Assembly (NCBI GenBank): GCA_016218905.1
Contig: JACRCS010000852.1
Coordinates: 1-21,356 of the forward strand
Reading direction: 5' to 3'
DNA: 21,356 nt
Origin: Deltaproteobacteria bacterium
GTDB lineage: Bacteria; Desulfobacterota_C; Deferrisomatia; Deferrisomatales; JACRMM01
Position 1 is the first letter of the stretch; each line of letters starts with the position of its first letter. A model generated the notes under the pieces. The model did no database searches. It saw only the letters and a list, made by a program, of their open reading frames with translations, and had not been told where the DNA came from. Of this stretch, positions 6,679 through 13,415 are shown piece after piece. A program made the translations under genes and the position numbers.

Positions 6679-7089
6679 GTGGCAACGGCGAAGAACCACG
6701 GCACTCCGAGCCCGGACGTCCTGCGAGCGGTCGATCGCCTGATCGAGGTAGCCGGTCACACGGAGGTCGTGAAGCACGAGCCGGGCCGCATCGAGCTGAG
6801 AATCAAGCCGAAGGGAGTCTTGTTGGCACTCAACCTCAACCTGGCCGACCTCCTCGACCTGCGCCTCTCGATACGAGGCCTTTTGGGCGCGAAGGCGGAC
6901 CTGGGTGCCCGATCGCTCGTCATCCACTATGATCCGAAGATCCTTCCGAAGGAGGTCTGGGAGCTCCTGGTCAGGGCCAATGCGAGCCCCAAGCTCCAGA
7001 ACCTCGTAAGGCGGGAGCTCGTCTCGCGGCTCACGGAGGAGGACTTGGGGACGATTCGCCAGGTTTCGGACCGGCTCGGAACCCTCTGA
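6679..7089 (+). CDS. Small unknown protein with an HMA-like alpha/beta layout
   Basis: The 136-residue protein begins at a GTG, 9 bases after a GGAG that overlaps the stop codon of the preceding gene. The pattern GRIELRI (37-43), a long helix (about 50-68), then GLLGAKADLGARSLVIHYDP (68-87) and a final helix recalls the strand-helix-strand fold of degenerate heavy-metal-associated (HMA_2-like) domains, in which the last strand often ends in YDP. It has no CxxC motif, so metal binding is not indicated. Residues after 100 are extra helix. Coupling with the basic-tailed gene upstream suggests a shared job. Family membership is a guess from secondary-structure pattern. Confidence 0.66.
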   Translation: MATAKNHGTPSPDVLRAVDRLIEVAGHTEVVKHEPGRIELRIKPKGVLLALNLNLADLLDLRLSIRGLLGAKADLGARSLVIHYDPKILPKEVWELLVRANASPKLQNLVRRELVSRLTEEDLGTIRQVSDRLGTL

Positions 7090-7094
7090 GCAGA

Positions 7095-7114
7095 AGGCGG
7101 GGAGTTCCCCGCCT
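7095..7114. terminator. Bidirectional hairpin terminator between convergent genes
   Basis: AGGCGGGG (7095-7102) and CCCCGCCT (7107-7114) form a perfect 8-bp GC-rich stem with a 4-base loop, six bases after the stop of the plus-strand gene and 66 bases past the minus-strand bacterioferritin end. There is no long T run on either side, so efficiency is uncertain. Confidence 0.5.
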
Positions 7115-7179
7115 CCGAGCCGGGCGGTCCGCACCTTGGCCGCTCGAGCAGGGTGGCGAAACGCCGTCGGAGTACCGCC

Positions 7180-7646
7180 TCAGCCGATCTGTTCGGCGAG
7201 GTAGACCTGGATGCCCATCTGGGCGATCTGGTCCCGATGGGCCTCGAGCCAGTCGACGTGCTCCTCCTCTTCCTTGAGGATGGACTCGAGCATCTCCTTC
7301 GTGCCGTAGTCCGCCACCTCGATGCTGAGGCGGATCTCTCGTTGTAGCCTTTGAGGCCCGCGAGCTCCGAACCGAGGTCGAACTCGTGCATCTTCTGGAC
7401 GTCCGGGCCGATCGCGAGCTTCCCCAGGGTCGTCACGATCGGTCGCCCCTCGAGGAAGAGAATACGGGCGATGAGCTTCTCCGCGTGCCGCATCTCCTGG
7501 ATGGCGCGCTTCTCGATCGCCCCGTGCAGCTTTCCGTACTTCCAGTTCTCGCACATTTCGGCGTGGACCATGTACTGGTTGATGGCCGCGAGCTCTTCGG
7601 CCAGGCGCGCGTTCAGGTGCTCGATGACTCTCTCGTTGCCATTCAT
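7180..7646 (-). pseudogene. bfr: Bacterioferritin interrupted by a one-base frameshift
   Basis: Bacterioferritin forms 24-subunit iron-storage shells with ferroxidase centres and haem. From the ATG at 7646 (GGAGGGG upstream) the frame gives MNGNERVIEHLN and continues to KGYNE; the rest (IRLSIEVADYGT to the end AEQIG) is in the next frame. The switch is at about 7335-7338, inside GAGAGA on the coding strand, where two bases replace a codon. Restoring one base gives 155 residues with every ferroxidase ligand at the canonical number: E18, E51, H54, E94, E127, H130, plus haem ligand M52. The conservation on both sides argues for a very recent deletion or a sequencing error. As written, the product would lose helix D and two ligands. 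Confidence 0.88.
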
Positions 7647-7705
7647 CGACCCCTCCTCTGCCTCTGCGAGTTCGGTGAAAGAGGACCTCGACCCTCTCGC
7701 AGACA

Positions 7706-7733
7706 CCTATACACAAGAAGCCGCAAAGAGCAA
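7706..7733 (-). promoter_or_regulatory. Candidate promoter for bacterioferritin
   Basis: On the minus strand TTGCTC (7728-7733) and TATAGG (7706-7711) are 16 bases apart in an AT-richer patch. The leader to the ATG at 7646 would be about 55 bases. No clear Fur box was found near it. Confidence 0.35.
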
Positions 7734-7748
7734 CTCGGGGGGACCGCG

Positions 7749-8426
7749 TCAGTTCCGGACGCGGGGCGCCGGCGTCGGTTGCCGGAGTTCGGAGGCCTCC
7801 CAGCTCCTCACGAGGTCGAGGAGATCGTCGACGCCAAACCCGGCGCTCTTTTGGAGCTGGTACTCTACGCGCACGTCTGCATGGCGCTCGTACCGCGCTT
7901 CGCGCTCGACGAGGAGTCGCGCGTAGCAGCGCGCCAGCGCCGCGTCGTTCGTCTCACCGGGTGCGACGGCGAAGAGGTCTCTCCAGAGGATGGGCCGGGG
8001 CTTCGCCACGTACGCCGCCAGCATCTCGTGCTGGACCGCCGGCGGAACGGGGAAGTGGACGACGGTGGTGAGGGACCAGAGCGCTTCGAGGACTTCTTCT
8101 CCGGTGTAGATCGCGCTGCCGGTGGTGTCGACGACGATCCGTTCTCCGTCGACGCGCGGCCTGCGGGCGAGCTCGTGTATGACGTCCGTGAGGACGCGGA
8201 TCTCCGTGGCGAGGTACTCCGCTTCCCTCTCCTTGTAGTGGGGCTCGAACGGGAGACCCATCCACTCGCCGAGCGTCAGGGACTTTCCGTCGGGCCTGCG
8301 AAGTTTGACGGAGAGTCGGTCTGCAATGAGCTCATCGCAGCAGAAGCGTTCGAACCCCTGCTCCGCGAGCTTGGAGGACCAGTACGACTTGCCCGAGCCG
8401 GACATTCCAATCAAGGAGATGCGCAC
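7749..8426 (-). CDS. P-loop kinase-like ATP-binding protein
   Basis: From the GTG at 8426 the product is 225 residues and opens with a beta strand and the Walker A loop VRISLIGMSGSGKS (loop at residues 7-14), as in shikimate or adenylate kinase-like P-loop proteins. CCDELIADRL follows, comparable to the substrate-binding helix of that fold. VDGERIVVDTTGSAIYTG, near the middle, looks like the Walker B strand with an acidic residue. The rest is mixed alpha/beta with charged helices. GAAAGG about 9 bases upstream supports this start; the open frame continues upstream without any P-loop-like sequence and overlaps no better start. It sits between the M28 peptidase and bfr on the same strand. The substrate is unknown. 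Confidence 0.72.
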   Translation of the reverse strand: MRISLIGMSGSGKSYWSSKLAEQGFERFCCDELIADRLSVKLRRPDGKSLTLGEWMGLPFEPHYKEREAEYLATEIRVLTDVIHELARRPRVDGERIVVDTTGSAIYTGEEVLEALWSLTTVVHFPVPPAVQHEMLAAYVAKPRPILWRDLFAVAPGETNDAALARCYARLLVEREARYERHADVRVEYQLQKSAGFGVDDLLDLVRSWEASELRQPTPAPRVRN

Positions 8427-8536
8427 CGCGACACGCCTTTCGGACTGCTGGAGGGAGATGGCAGACTCATGAGCAGGGTACCGGACATCTTCCAGTCCGA
8501 GCAACCAAGAGCCGACGGAGCGGAAGGGGATCGGCC

Positions 8537-9847
8537 TCAGGGTTGCGGCGCGACGGCCAGGCTGCGTCTCCCCTCGCGGTCGCAAGCTCGCACGGCAAAG
8601 AAGACGTCGTCCTTCACGACCGGCAACGTCGCCCGCAGGGCTCTTCCGACGCGCTGCGAGTGCTGCCACCGCTCGGCCGTGGTCGCCCGCCAGAGGACCT
8701 CGAACTCCGACGCGGCGCTGCCGGGCTGCTCTTCCCAGACGAGAGTGGAGTCGTTCTCGAGCTCGTCGGCGCGCAGGCGAACCCGGACCGGCGGCGCGGG
8801 GGAGGAGGCGAGGCAAGCGAGTGCCGCAGCATTCAGTCGGGCGACACCCGCCACGTACCCGGGATCGACAAACTTCGCCAGGTCCCCGAACTCAAGGCCG
8901 TCCTCGACGCGAACTGACTGGTGCTGATGGCGGAACTCCTCGCGGGCTTCGGTGAAGCGCACGGCCGCGAAGCCTTCGGCATTGAAGGAGGAGTGATCTC
9001 CCCCGCGGCGGTACCGGTCGGGGCGCAGCACGAGCCGGCAGGCGAGACCCTCGGGGAGGACCCTCTCCGACACCTCCTGGACGTACCGCGCCAGTTGGCG
9101 CGAGGGCGACTCGCCCTCAGCCCCGACGGCGCGGATCCTGCGGACCTCCTCGCCGTCGGCCGTCGAGGGGAGGCCCTCCGAGAACACCCTGACCGAGCGC
9201 TGGGCCGCACCGCCCCCGTGCCGATCTCCTCCCACCACGTCATTCGAGAGCACGCCCTCGATGTGCCAGCCGAGGTTCTTCGCCCACCGGGCGAAGTACC
9301 GGCTCCCGAGCCGGGCCTGCTCCTCTCCGGAGACGAGGAGGAAGGCGACCGTGGCCGGGAAGCGGTAGCTGGAGAGCGCCCGCGCGCAGGCAAGGCACAC
9401 CGCGACGCCGCTTCCATCGTCGTTGGCTCCCGGCGAGTCTCTCTCTGCGTCGAGAACGTCGCTGTTGCGGGAGTCGTAGTGGGCCACGACCAGGTAGACA
9501 CGGTGGGCCTGGGCCGGGTCGGCGCCGGCGGATACGGCGTAGACGTTCCGCACCTCCGCGCCGTCGGGAAGGCGCGGGCTCGGCTCGGCGCGGAAGCGCT
9601 GCGTCTCCACACGCCAGGTCTCGGCGCCGCCACCGAACCTCTCCAACTCCGCCTGGAGCCACAACCGTGCTGCTTCGATACCCCTCCTCCCCTCCCGACC
9701 GGTCGTCGAAAGGGTGTGGCGGGTCTCGAACCCGGCCACTCTGGTCACGTCGAAGCCGATTTGCTCGGCCGAAATCGATCGCGCGATCTCGGCGACGAGA
9801 GCGTCGGAGGCGTTCGCCCGCACTTCGGAACCTCTCTCGTTGCGCAT
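8537..9847 (-). CDS. M28-family zinc metallopeptidase with C-terminal beta-sandwich domain
   Basis: The 436-residue protein has the M28 (aminopeptidase Y/S type) metal ligands: AHYDSR with H123, PGANDDGSGV with bridging D143, SGEEQ with catalytic E175/E176, SNDVVGG with D203 and FRHQHQ with H307 or H309. GGDHSSFNAEG (282-292) is the usual substrate-site loop. Residues from about 352 form a fibronectin type III-like domain ending LAVAPQP, seen in many M28 proteins. It removes N-terminal amino acids from peptides. No signal peptide is visible, so it may be cytoplasmic. The ATG at 9847 lacks a good ribosome binding site; a GTG at 9823 has AGAGAGG upstream and may be the true start. The methyltransferase gene ends 46 bases upstream on the same strand. 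Confidence 0.88.
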   Translation of the reverse strand: MRNERGSEVRANASDALVAEIARSISAEQIGFDVTRVAGFETRHTLSTTGREGRRGIEAARLWLQAELERFGGGAETWRVETQRFRAEPSPRLPDGAEVRNVYAVSAGADPAQAHRVYLVVAHYDSRNSDVLDAERDSPGANDDGSGVAVCLACARALSSYRFPATVAFLLVSGEEQARLGSRYFARWAKNLGWHIEGVLSNDVVGGDRHGGGAAQRSVRVFSEGLPSTADGEEVRRIRAVGAEGESPSRQLARYVQEVSERVLPEGLACRLVLRPDRYRRGGDHSSFNAEGFAAVRFTEAREEFRHQHQSVRVEDGLEFGDLAKFVDPGYVAGVARLNAAALACLASSPAPPVRVRLRADELENDSTLVWEEQPGSAASEFEVLWRATTAERWQHSQRVGRALRATLPVVKDDVFFAVRACDREGRRSLAVAPQP

Positions 9848-9893
9848 TCGGTGAGGAAGGCCGTGGGCTCCCGCCCCGGGTGAGACGGCTTCC

Positions 9894-10670
9894 CTACCTC
9901 CGCGTTGCGTAACCGAGGTAGGAGACGGAGGTGTCGGCCGTCAGGCGGTACCGTAGCGCCTTCCCAAAGTCGCTGTAGCTCATTCTGCCTCTTCTGAGGC
10001 GGATGGCGAGGAGCGCGATCCGAAGGGGGTGGGCGCCCGGAGCCATGCCGAGGATCTGTCGCTGCTCGAGCCCGTTCTCTTCGAGGACTTCGGTGAGCTC
10101 GCGGGGCTTAACGAACTGGCGCCACTCGTGGACGCGGGGAGGCAGGAACCGGCTCCAACGCCACTGTTGGGCGAAGCGGATCGCCACGACATTGCTGCGC
10201 AGGGTCCGATTGACCGTGTCGTAGAGGAAGAGGCCTCCCGGACGCAGTACCCGAGCCACTTCGGAGATGACCGGCCGAAGTGCGGTCACGTGCTCCAGAA
10301 CGTCACAGCAGGATACGAAGTCGAAAGAAGCCGCTTCGAAGGGCAGGGCCTCGGCGAGCGCGTTGAAATACCCGACCGGGAGTTCCTGGGCGGCAGCGTG
10401 CGCACGGGCGGCCCTCAGGGAGGGGCGGGATCGGTCGATCCCCACGACCGTGCACCCGAGGCGGGCCAGCGCCTCGGTAAGGATCCCCCCGCCGCATCCG
10501 ACGTCGAGTCCTCTGGCGCTCCGCGGGCCGCCCCGGAGGCGCTCGGAGAGGATCCGGCCGAAGTACTCGGCGCGCGCCGGGTTGACGGCCGTCCGGAGGA
10601 TGCCGAGGACGCCCTGCTCCTCCCACCACGAGTCCGCCAGGCGGTCGTAGATCGTGTTGTCCGCTGCCAA
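9894..10670 (-). CDS. UbiG-like SAM-dependent methyltransferase
   Basis: The 258-residue product is a class I methyltransferase. Residues 7-40 (YDRLADSWWEEQGVLGIL, then NPARAEYF) match the N-terminal helices of UbiG, the O-methyltransferase of ubiquinone synthesis. Motif I is LDVGCGGG (55-62), the acidic residue after strand 2 is D79 in GIDRS, and VLEHV (124-128) is motif II/III. RFLPPRVHEWRQFVKP (near 173-190) resembles the UbiG catalytic region. The start is a TTG at 10670: AAGGAGG lies 5 bases upstream, a better site than any ATG or GTG in the longer open frame. A true quinone substrate cannot be claimed, because no other quinone genes are near. It could belong to a lipid or aromatic pathway. 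Confidence 0.84.
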   Translation of the reverse strand: MAADNTIYDRLADSWWEEQGVLGILRTAVNPARAEYFGRILSERLRGGPRSARGLDVGCGGGILTEALARLGCTVVGIDRSRPSLRAARAHAAAQELPVGYFNALAEALPFEAASFDFVSCCDVLEHVTALRPVISEVARVLRPGGLFLYDTVNRTLRSNVVAIRFAQQWRWSRFLPPRVHEWRQFVKPRELTEVLEENGLEQRQILGMAPGAHPLRIALLAIRLRRGRMSYSDFGKALRYRLTADTSVSYLGYATRR

Positions 10671-11048
10671 TCGAGCCTCCTTCCTGGGCTCGGGCAGTAT
10701 GACGCACGGAACGACTCTTGGGTATGGGGCTCCTCTCGAGGAGTCGAGGTGCTCGATGGCGGAGGGGGCGACCGGGGGGAGAACGGTTCCCGGCGGGCTC
10801 GGGAACGATTTCGAGGAGGGAACCGTCGCCAGGGAGCGACGGTTCCGGCGTACCGATGGGGGAAGATCGCGACGCTGCAGCCCCTCCTGGGTGACCGCTC
10901 CCGCGCTCGTCGTTCCCGCCCGTCCTGGGCTCCTCGACGCGAGCACATCCTGCTCTCGTCCTGCGCTACCCGGTCCGAGCTCTTCCTGAGCTCGTCCGCG
11001 GCACGTTCTCGCGCGGCCGCGACGCCGCGCCGCAGAGTCGCGAAAAGG
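10671..11048. other. Gene-free stretch upstream of the methyltransferase
   Basis: The 378 bases hold the ribosome binding site of the TTG start at one end and several inverted repeats in the middle (10783-10846). Open frames on either strand give low-complexity Arg/Ser/Gly translations without ribosome binding sites. No promoter stands out. It is most likely the leader of the minus-strand methyltransferase. Confidence 0.4.
10783..10846 (-). promoter_or_regulatory. Set of mutually exclusive hairpins in the methyltransferase leader
   Basis: GGAACCGTCGC (10819-10829) pairs perfectly with GCGACGGTTCC (10836-10846) over a 6-base loop. Its first eight bases, GGAACCGT (10819-10826), can instead pair with ACGGTTCC at 10783-10790, an exact copy of 10839-10846. 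A third pair, GTTCCCG (10786-10792) and CGGGAAC (10800-10806), competes with that. Such switching geometry resembles attenuators or riboswitch expression platforms. The strand is inferred from the downstream gene; a T tract is lacking. Confidence 0.42.
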
Positions 11049-11366
11049 CTACAGCGCCGGTCGGTCCCGGGCTCCGGCGGTCCTCCGACCGACCGTCGCG
11101 ACTTTCGCCGGGACTCGGGCGGCTCGTCCGGTGGGGCTGCGGACCGGTCGATGCTCACCCGGCGCTCTCTCGTCGGCAGGCACCGACGAGAGCGCCGGTA
11201 CAATTCTCCGGCTCGTTTCCGGCTCCTCGACCACGCGTAGATGGGTCGAGCGGGTGTAGCGGTCGGAGAAGATCACGTACCCCCTGTGAAACCAATACTC
11301 GATGCGCTCGTTCGCCTCTGCCACGCCGAAATCGTTATGAAACCACTCGCGAGCCGCCGGTCTCAT
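11049..11366 (-). CDS. Small unknown protein, doubtful
   Basis: The 105-residue frame begins at an ATG eight bases after GGAGGAGGG, which is strong support for the start. The first 45 residues (WFHNDFGVAEANERIEYWFH, then RGYVIFSDRYTRSTHLRVVEE) have a balanced, protein-like composition and lie in locally less GC-rich DNA. After about residue 50 the sequence turns into Pro/Arg/Ala-rich low complexity and overlaps two large inverted repeats. I recognise no family. Either the real protein is shorter and a frameshift hides its stop, or only the first part is functional. It may also be entirely spurious. Confidence 0.4.
   Translation of the reverse strand: MRPAAREWFHNDFGVAEANERIEYWFHRGYVIFSDRYTRSTHLRVVEEPETSRRIVPALSSVPADERAPGEHRPVRSPTGRAARVPAKVATVGRRTAGARDRPAL
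11058..11095. repeat. Inverted repeat, 9-bp arms
   Basis: CGGTCGGTC (11058-11066) and GACCGACCG (11087-11095) are perfect inverted copies with a 20-base centre that itself contains CCGG repeats. It lies at the 3' end of the doubtful small gene on the minus strand. Confidence 0.5.
11159..11198. repeat. Large hairpin, 16-bp stem with 2-base bulge
   Basis: CCGGCGCTCTCTCGTCGG (11159-11176) pairs with CCGACGAGAGCGCCGG (11183-11198); the 5' arm carries an extra CT, giving a two-base bulge. The loop is 6 bases. No T run follows on either strand. A structure this stable inside a coding sequence would be unusual, which casts doubt on the 3' part of the overlapping small gene. Confidence 0.55.
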
Positions 11367-11453
11367 TTCCTGCGCCCTCCTCCGCATAGTTGACAGCCGA
11401 ACCGCTCCGGGGAAGGCGCGTTGCGCCGTCCCGCGGGGTCGAACCTGCTCCTT

Positions 11454-11514
11454 GCAAGAGGAGGGCCACGCCCCCGCTCCTGCTCGCGCCTCTTGCAGTC
11501 TTGACTCGCAAGAG
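11454..11514 (+). promoter_or_regulatory. Competing inverted repeats upstream of the tautomerase gene
   Basis: CTCTTGC (11490-11496) can pair with GCAAGAG at 11508-11514, extendable by GCGC/GCGC past a bulged C, or with the identical GCAAGAG at 11454-11460. The segment ends about 80 bases before the tautomerase ATG. It may be leader structure or a protein-binding region. No good -35/-10 pair is seen nearby. Confidence 0.33.
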
Positions 11515-11597
11515 CGCCCTGAGCCATCTTCCCGACAGCGCCTCCAGGCGGCGAGGAGGCCCCGCGGGAGCACTCCAGGTTGAGAGAGGAGAGAGCC

Positions 11598-11780
11598 ATG
11601 CCCCTCGTCCAGATCGAATGGGTGGAAGGTCGGACCATCGAACAGAAGCGCGAGATCGCCCGCCGGGTGACGGATACCCTGACGCAGGTCGCCGGGTGCC
11701 CCGCCGAGGCAGTGACGGTGATCTTCAACGATCACCCCCGGCACGACATCGCCAAGGCGGGCAAGCTGATGTCCGACTGA
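11598..11780 (+). CDS. 4-oxalocrotonate tautomerase-family protein
   Basis: The 60-codon gene encodes MPLVQIEWVEGRTIEQKRE, the 4-OT fold with the catalytic proline exposed once Met is removed. Family members form small hexamers or dimers that use Pro1 as a general base in keto-enol tautomerisation. Numbering from Pro1, R11 is conserved, but position 39 is Thr instead of the substrate-binding Arg, and position 50 is Ile instead of Phe. The substrate may therefore differ from 2-hydroxymuconate. AGGAG before the ATG at 11598 decides the start; an in-frame TTG at 11580 would mask the catalytic proline. No aromatic-degradation genes are near. A weak 7-bp hairpin (11817-11841) follows. Confidence 0.86.
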   Translation: MPLVQIEWVEGRTIEQKREIARRVTDTLTQVAGCPAEAVTVIFNDHPRHDIAKAGKLMSD

Positions 11781-11985
11781 AGCCCGCCTGCTCCGGCGAT
11801 CGAGCTCGGGTCGGCTTCGGGCCGCGACCCCGTCGGCCCGAGGCGACCGGCGCCCGCGCGCGGCGGAATCGAGTCGCCGAGGTGGTGCCTGCCGGTGAGG
11901 GCAATTAGCGGCCCCGGAGCGGGCGACGCAGGGATGATCGTTTGAAGAGCGGTTCGGGCGGGGCGAGTTGCAGCGAACGCTGGAA

Positions 11986-12026
11986 AGAGCTGCACGAGAC
12001 CGGGCGATCCGGTCTCGTGCAGCTCT
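11986..12026 (-). terminator. Strong Rho-independent terminator of the SYLF gene
   Basis: The arms at 11986-12003 and 12009-12026 are perfect 18-base inverted copies (AGAGCTGCACGAGACCGG and its complement) with a 5-base loop. It starts 3 bases after the stop codon of the minus-strand SYLF gene, and on that strand the stem runs into CTCTTTCC, a short T-rich tail. It could also stop plus-strand readthrough from the tautomerase gene, but without a T tract on that side. Confidence 0.82.
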
Positions 12027-12029
12027 GGA

Positions 12030-12725
12030 TCACGCAGGTCTCTCGGAGCTATACTCCGACATCATTCGCCTGAGGGTGTCCGCGACCGGAGGAGCCTCGA
12101 CCTTCCCGGCGAGGACATCCTTCACGGTAACGCCTTCGGCGCCGTAGAACGCGTCGTCGGCCTTCTCGTTGATCGTCAGCACCGCCCCCTGCAGGGACAC
12201 GCCGGCGAAGAGGCCTCGGCTGCGCGAGTACGAGAGGATCTCGGCCTTGAGCATCACGTCGGTGGCCGCTTCAGCGCGCCGACCCACCGGTCCGGCGGCG
12301 ACGGCAGCGTCCGCGCCGAGCGTGAACTTCCCGTTCATCACTCCCTCGATGCTCTTTGCGGTCTTGAAGACGAGGATCACGTCGGACGACTGGGCCCCGA
12401 TCTGGAAGCCGACGCTCCCGCCGATCAGGCGCACGAACACGGGGTTGCTCCACTCGCCCTGCTCGTTGCGGACGAGAAGCACTCCGGAGCCGTACTCACC
12501 GCCGACGGTGAGCCCGACCTTCACGAGCCCAGGGAAGACGGCCACGCCGTGCGCGTTCGCGAGCAGCGCGGGAGGTATGCCCTTCTCCGGTACGGCCTGG
12601 ATCTCCTTCAGGACTTCCGCGGCCGATTGAGCCTTCTTGAGTTCGGCATTCTCGGCGGCGCCCGCGGCGCTCGCGAAGAGCAGTGCCGCTCCTGCAATCT
12701 GTAAGAGCCTCTTTATGGGAACCAT
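12030..12725 (-). CDS. Exported SYLF (Ysc84) domain lipid-binding protein
   Basis: The 231-residue protein starts with a signal peptide (MVPIKRLLQIAGAALLFASA, cleavage near AGA-A at 23-24). The remainder is a SYLF/Ysc84 domain: HGVAVFPGLVKVGLTVGGEY (59-78), SVGFQIGAQSSDVILVF (104-120) and SRSRGLFAGVSLQGAVL (167-183) are its hallmarks. In eukaryotes this fold binds phosphoinositides; bacterial members are periplasmic or surface proteins of unclear role. Two ATGs are adjacent; the second (12725) lies 6 bases after AAGGAGG and is preferred. It ends directly before a strong terminator, so it is probably a single-gene transcript. It is divergent from the DUF883-like gene. Confidence 0.9.
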   Translation of the reverse strand: MVPIKRLLQIAGAALLFASAAGAAENAELKKAQSAAEVLKEIQAVPEKGIPPALLANAHGVAVFPGLVKVGLTVGGEYGSGVLLVRNEQGEWSNPVFVRLIGGSVGFQIGAQSSDVILVFKTAKSIEGVMNGKFTLGADAAVAAGPVGRRAEAATDVMLKAEILSYSRSRGLFAGVSLQGAVLTINEKADDAFYGAEGVTVKDVLAGKVEAPPVADTLRRMMSEYSSERPA

Positions 12726-12904
12726 CATCGACCTCCTTGGGTCGCGCGGCCGCCCCGCGGCCGACGACTCCGCCTGGAAGCAAGGAAACGTAAGATCACG
12801 CGCGGACCATAGCCACGGTGACGTCCAAAAGCCAGCCACTCCTGAAAGTTGCTCGGCCCGGGCGGAGCAGCTTCCCGCGGTTCCGATCAACCCCTTGCGC
12901 GAGT

Positions 12905-12932
12905 TTGACAGCTCCACCCCGGAAGGTAGCTT
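12905..12932 (+). promoter_or_regulatory. Candidate promoter for the DUF883-like gene
   Basis: A perfect -35 box TTGACA (12905-12910) is followed after 16 bases by TAGCTT (12927-12932), a weak -10, and a T-rich run. The leader to the ATG at 12973 would be about 35 bases. The rest of the 12726-12972 divergent gap shows no other gene. Confidence 0.4.
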
Positions 12933-12972
12933 TTTTGGAGGAAGACCCCACCCGCGCGACAGGAGAGGAAAG

Positions 12973-13338
12973 ATGAGCCATCACGAACCTTCGAAGGAAC
13001 TCGAGGCCCTACGGGCAGACGTCGCCAAGATCCGCTCGGAGCTTTCCGGGATTACTTCCGTCTTGAAGGAGCTCCAGAAGGGGAGCAACGGGGGGGAGCA
13101 GGCTGTCGAGGGCGTGCGGGCCGCCACGGTGGCCAGAGTCAGACACGCCTGGGACGGGGTACGGGAGCGCAGCAGGCACTCCGTCGACGCGGTGGAGCAT
13201 CAGGTGGAGGAGCGGCCCCTCCTGAGTATGTTGACCGTCCTGGGCACCGGGCTCGTGGTCGGCAGGCTGCTCGGGCTGGTGCCGTGGAACTTCCGGTCTG
13301 CCCTCGAGAGTAACGAGAGCTCGCGGCCGGAGAGCTGA
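12973..13338 (+). CDS. DUF883/ElaB-like membrane-anchored protein
   Basis: The 121-residue protein has a charged, helical N-terminal part (residues 8-80, with regularly spaced Leu, Glu and Lys suggesting a coiled coil) and one transmembrane segment near its end, RPLLSMLTVLGTGLVVGRLLGL (residues 81-102 in part), followed by a short polar tail. This is the layout of the DUF883 family (ElaB, YqjD), inner-membrane proteins that in E. coli bind ribosomes in stationary phase. The family's usual Arg-Arg end is absent here. GGAGAGG lies upstream of the ATG. Its neighbours, a hibernation factor and SYLF protein, fit a stationary-phase theme. Similarity is in layout, so I hold this call loosely. Confidence 0.68.
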   Translation: MSHHEPSKELEALRADVAKIRSELSGITSVLKELQKGSNGGEQAVEGVRAATVARVRHAWDGVRERSRHSVDAVEHQVEERPLLSMLTVLGTGLVVGRLLGLVPWNFRSALESNESSRPES

Positions 13339-13344
13339 AGCAGA

Positions 13345-13394
13345 GACCCGAGGCGGGTCGGCTCCGGGGCTCGTCCTTCCCCTGAGCGGACCCG
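13345..13394. terminator. Hairpins between convergent genes
   Basis: GACCCG (13345-13350) and CGGGTC (13354-13359) form a tight 6-bp stem with a 3-base loop. The same CGGGTC, extended to 13364, can instead pair with GAGCGGACCCG (13384-13394) with one mismatch. The elements lie between the DUF883-like gene and the hibernation factor gene, which face each other. No T tract is seen. Confidence 0.36.
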
Positions 13395-13415
13395 CTCTGG
13401 GAAGAGCCGAGCCTC

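Noticed and set aside
8340..8360. GTTCGAACCCC-like string suggesting a tRNA T-arm
   Set aside because: It lies within the P-loop protein coding region and no acceptor stem or anticodon arm can be drawn around it.
7386..8927. A 513-codon plus-strand frame opposite bacterioferritin and the P-loop protein
   Set aside because: The minus strand carries recognisable proteins over the same bases; the plus frame has Arg/Asp/Gly composition only.
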